DNA of 5,862 nt from Gemmatimonadota bacterium (GTDB lineage: Bacteria > Gemmatimonadota > Gemmatimonadetes > Longimicrobiales > Gaopeijiaceae), in NCBI GenBank assembly GCA_024638395.1, contig JAHEKK010000227.1, positions 1-5,862 of the forward strand, written 5' to 3'. Of the stretch, positions 5,104 to 5,862 are shown in pieces. Under the pieces are notes generated by a model. That model was not told the DNA's origin. It searched no databases and was given only the letters and a program-made list of their open reading frames with translations. Numbering within the stretch: the stretch's first letter is position 1; each line of letters starts with the position of its first letter. The position numbers and the translations under genes are program-made.

Positions 5104-5862
5104 ATGGAGCCGCACTTGGCCGCCCCCCGTATCCTTTCGGTGATTCAGTGCCTTACGGCCGCGTTGGTCGCCACTGCCATTTCGGCGGCCTCGGCCGGCG
5201 CCCAGGGGCACGCGCCCTACCTACCCTCTCAGCATTGGGCCAGGGTGGCCCTCCAACGTCTGGCCGGCACGGGTGGCCTCGACCTGGCCCCGGCGAATTG
5301 GGCATGGCCTCTCAGGGAAAGTGAGGTGCGGGCGCTGTTCGAACGCGCCAGCGCCGCCGGCCATGCCTCGGGCTCGGTGATCGCCGATCGGTATCTGACG
5401 AGGCTCCGCCGGGAATTCGGGGACCCGCCGTCCTCTCCGTTCAGCTATGTCCTGAACGTGGGCCCCTCCTGGACGGCTCAGGAGGGTAGCCTTCTCGGAG
5501 GACGGACCTATTGGGTCGAGGGAGAGGGCTGGAACTACCCGGGGCCGGTTGCCCAGGCGGGAGAGGAGCTCTGGTCCGAACGTGTGAGCGCCCGAATCCG
5601 CGTCGCCGGCAGTGCCGGGGCGGCATTCGAGGTGGCTGGTCCCGGAGGCGAGAGCCGGGTGCGCCAGGCATTCGCCGACGTGGATCTCGGTCCGGTCGTC
5701 TTGTGGGGCGGCAGGCGATCGTCGGCCCTGGGTCCGAGCACCCGCGGAGGGCTCGTCCTCTCCGGCGGCATCCCCCTCGACGGAGGCGGCCTGGCAACAC
5801 CCTCCGGGTTTCGACTCCCGTGGCTACTCAAGGCCCTGGGTCGCGTTCGGATCACATCTCAG
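5104..5862 (+). CDS. Capsule-assembly Wzi-like outer-membrane protein, 3' end missing
   Basis: The frame is open from ATG at 5104 to the window end: 253 codons with no stop, so the C-terminal part is missing. A signal peptide is clear: R9, a hydrophobic run (about 10-29), and ASAGAQ near 30-34. The mature N-terminus (YLPSQHW...LQRLAGTGGLDL, residues 39-60, then a W-P-L and E-V-R-A-L-F helix) matches the usual opening of Wzi-family proteins. LWGGRRSSALGPSTRGGLVL (200-219) followed by the IPLDGGGLATPSGFRLP stretch matches, from memory, the conserved barrel segment of 'capsule assembly Wzi family' proteins. Wzi is an outer-membrane beta-barrel lectin that anchors capsule in Enterobacteriaceae; in other phyla the role is unproven. 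An in-frame ATG at 5080 would add MENAQSAP. Neither start has a good Shine-Dalgarno sequence; 5104 gives the more normal signal peptide. The gene is divergent from the dipeptidase. Export is certain; family call is fairly likely. Confidence 0.68.
   Translation, partial: MEPHLAAPRILSVIQCLTAALVATAISAASAGAQGHAPYLPSQHWARVALQRLAGTGGLDLAPANWAWPLRESEVRALFERASAAGHASGSVIADRYLTRLRREFGDPPSSPFSYVLNVGPSWTAQEGSLLGGRTYWVEGEGWNYPGPVAQAGEELWSERVSARIRVAGSAGAAFEVAGPGGESRVRQAFADVDLGPVVLWGGRRSSALGPSTRGGLVLSGGIPLDGGGLATPSGFRLPWLLKALGRVRITSQ

Noticed and set aside
4861..5211. Open minus-strand frame extending the dipeptidase by 117 residues upstream of 4860
   Set aside because: The extension crosses the divergent spacer and the start of the Wzi-like gene and has no signal-like N-terminus. 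A strong ribosome-binding site and a lipoprotein signal sit exactly at 4860.
1..5862. CRISPR arrays, insertion sequences, tRNA or rRNA genes, phage or toxin-antitoxin modules
   Set aside because: No regularly spaced direct repeats, no transposase-like protein, no terminal inverted repeats and no cloverleaf or rRNA signature were seen. The region looks like ordinary chromosomal sequence.

Overview
This is a high-GC window (roughly two thirds G+C by eye) with six supported genes, two of them cut by the window edges. The gene types suggest a Gram-negative environmental bacterium with an outer membrane. They include a Wzi-like outer-membrane barrel, a lipoprotein M19 dipeptidase, and a secreted heme/copper monooxygenase of a kind common in uncultured, peptide-using lineages. 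The style of the Wzi-like and monooxygenase proteins resembles Gemmatimonadota most, but this is an impression from recall, not a search result.

Layout. The left edge holds the 3' end of a plus-strand membrane protein gene, resembling the YjiH/nucleoside-recognition 'gate' family (3-224). It converges, with only 3 bp between stop codons, on a leftward block of four minus-strand genes. In transcription order these are an M19 membrane dipeptidase lipoprotein (4860 to 3532), a cytochrome c/PHM-like copper monooxygenase (3532 to 2129), adenine phosphoribosyltransferase apt (1971 to 1456), and a response regulator with an HD-GYP cyclic-di-GMP phosphodiesterase output (1316 to 228). A 243-bp divergent spacer (4861-5103) separates this block from a plus-strand, capsule-assembly Wzi-like outer-membrane protein gene that runs off the right edge (5104-5862).

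How the genes relate. Dipeptidase and monooxygenase form a tight pair. The dipeptidase stop and the monooxygenase start share a base (TGATG), so they are almost certainly co-transcribed and probably translationally coupled. Both products carry export signals, so they should act on the same side of the inner membrane. The animal relatives of the monooxygenase hydroxylate peptidyl-glycine or phenethylamines, which makes a shared peptide or amino-acid substrate a reasonable hypothesis. apt and the HD-GYP gene follow after gaps of 157 and 139 bp. They may be read from the same message, but nothing in the sequence ties their functions to the pair.

The most interesting element is the two-gene unit: a mononuclear-copper-pair monooxygenase with a built-in c-type heme, coupled to a surface or periplasmic dipeptidase. 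The intergenic spacers hold several inverted repeats. The best is an 8-bp perfect inverted repeat upstream of apt. None has a U-tract that would make it a convincing intrinsic terminator.
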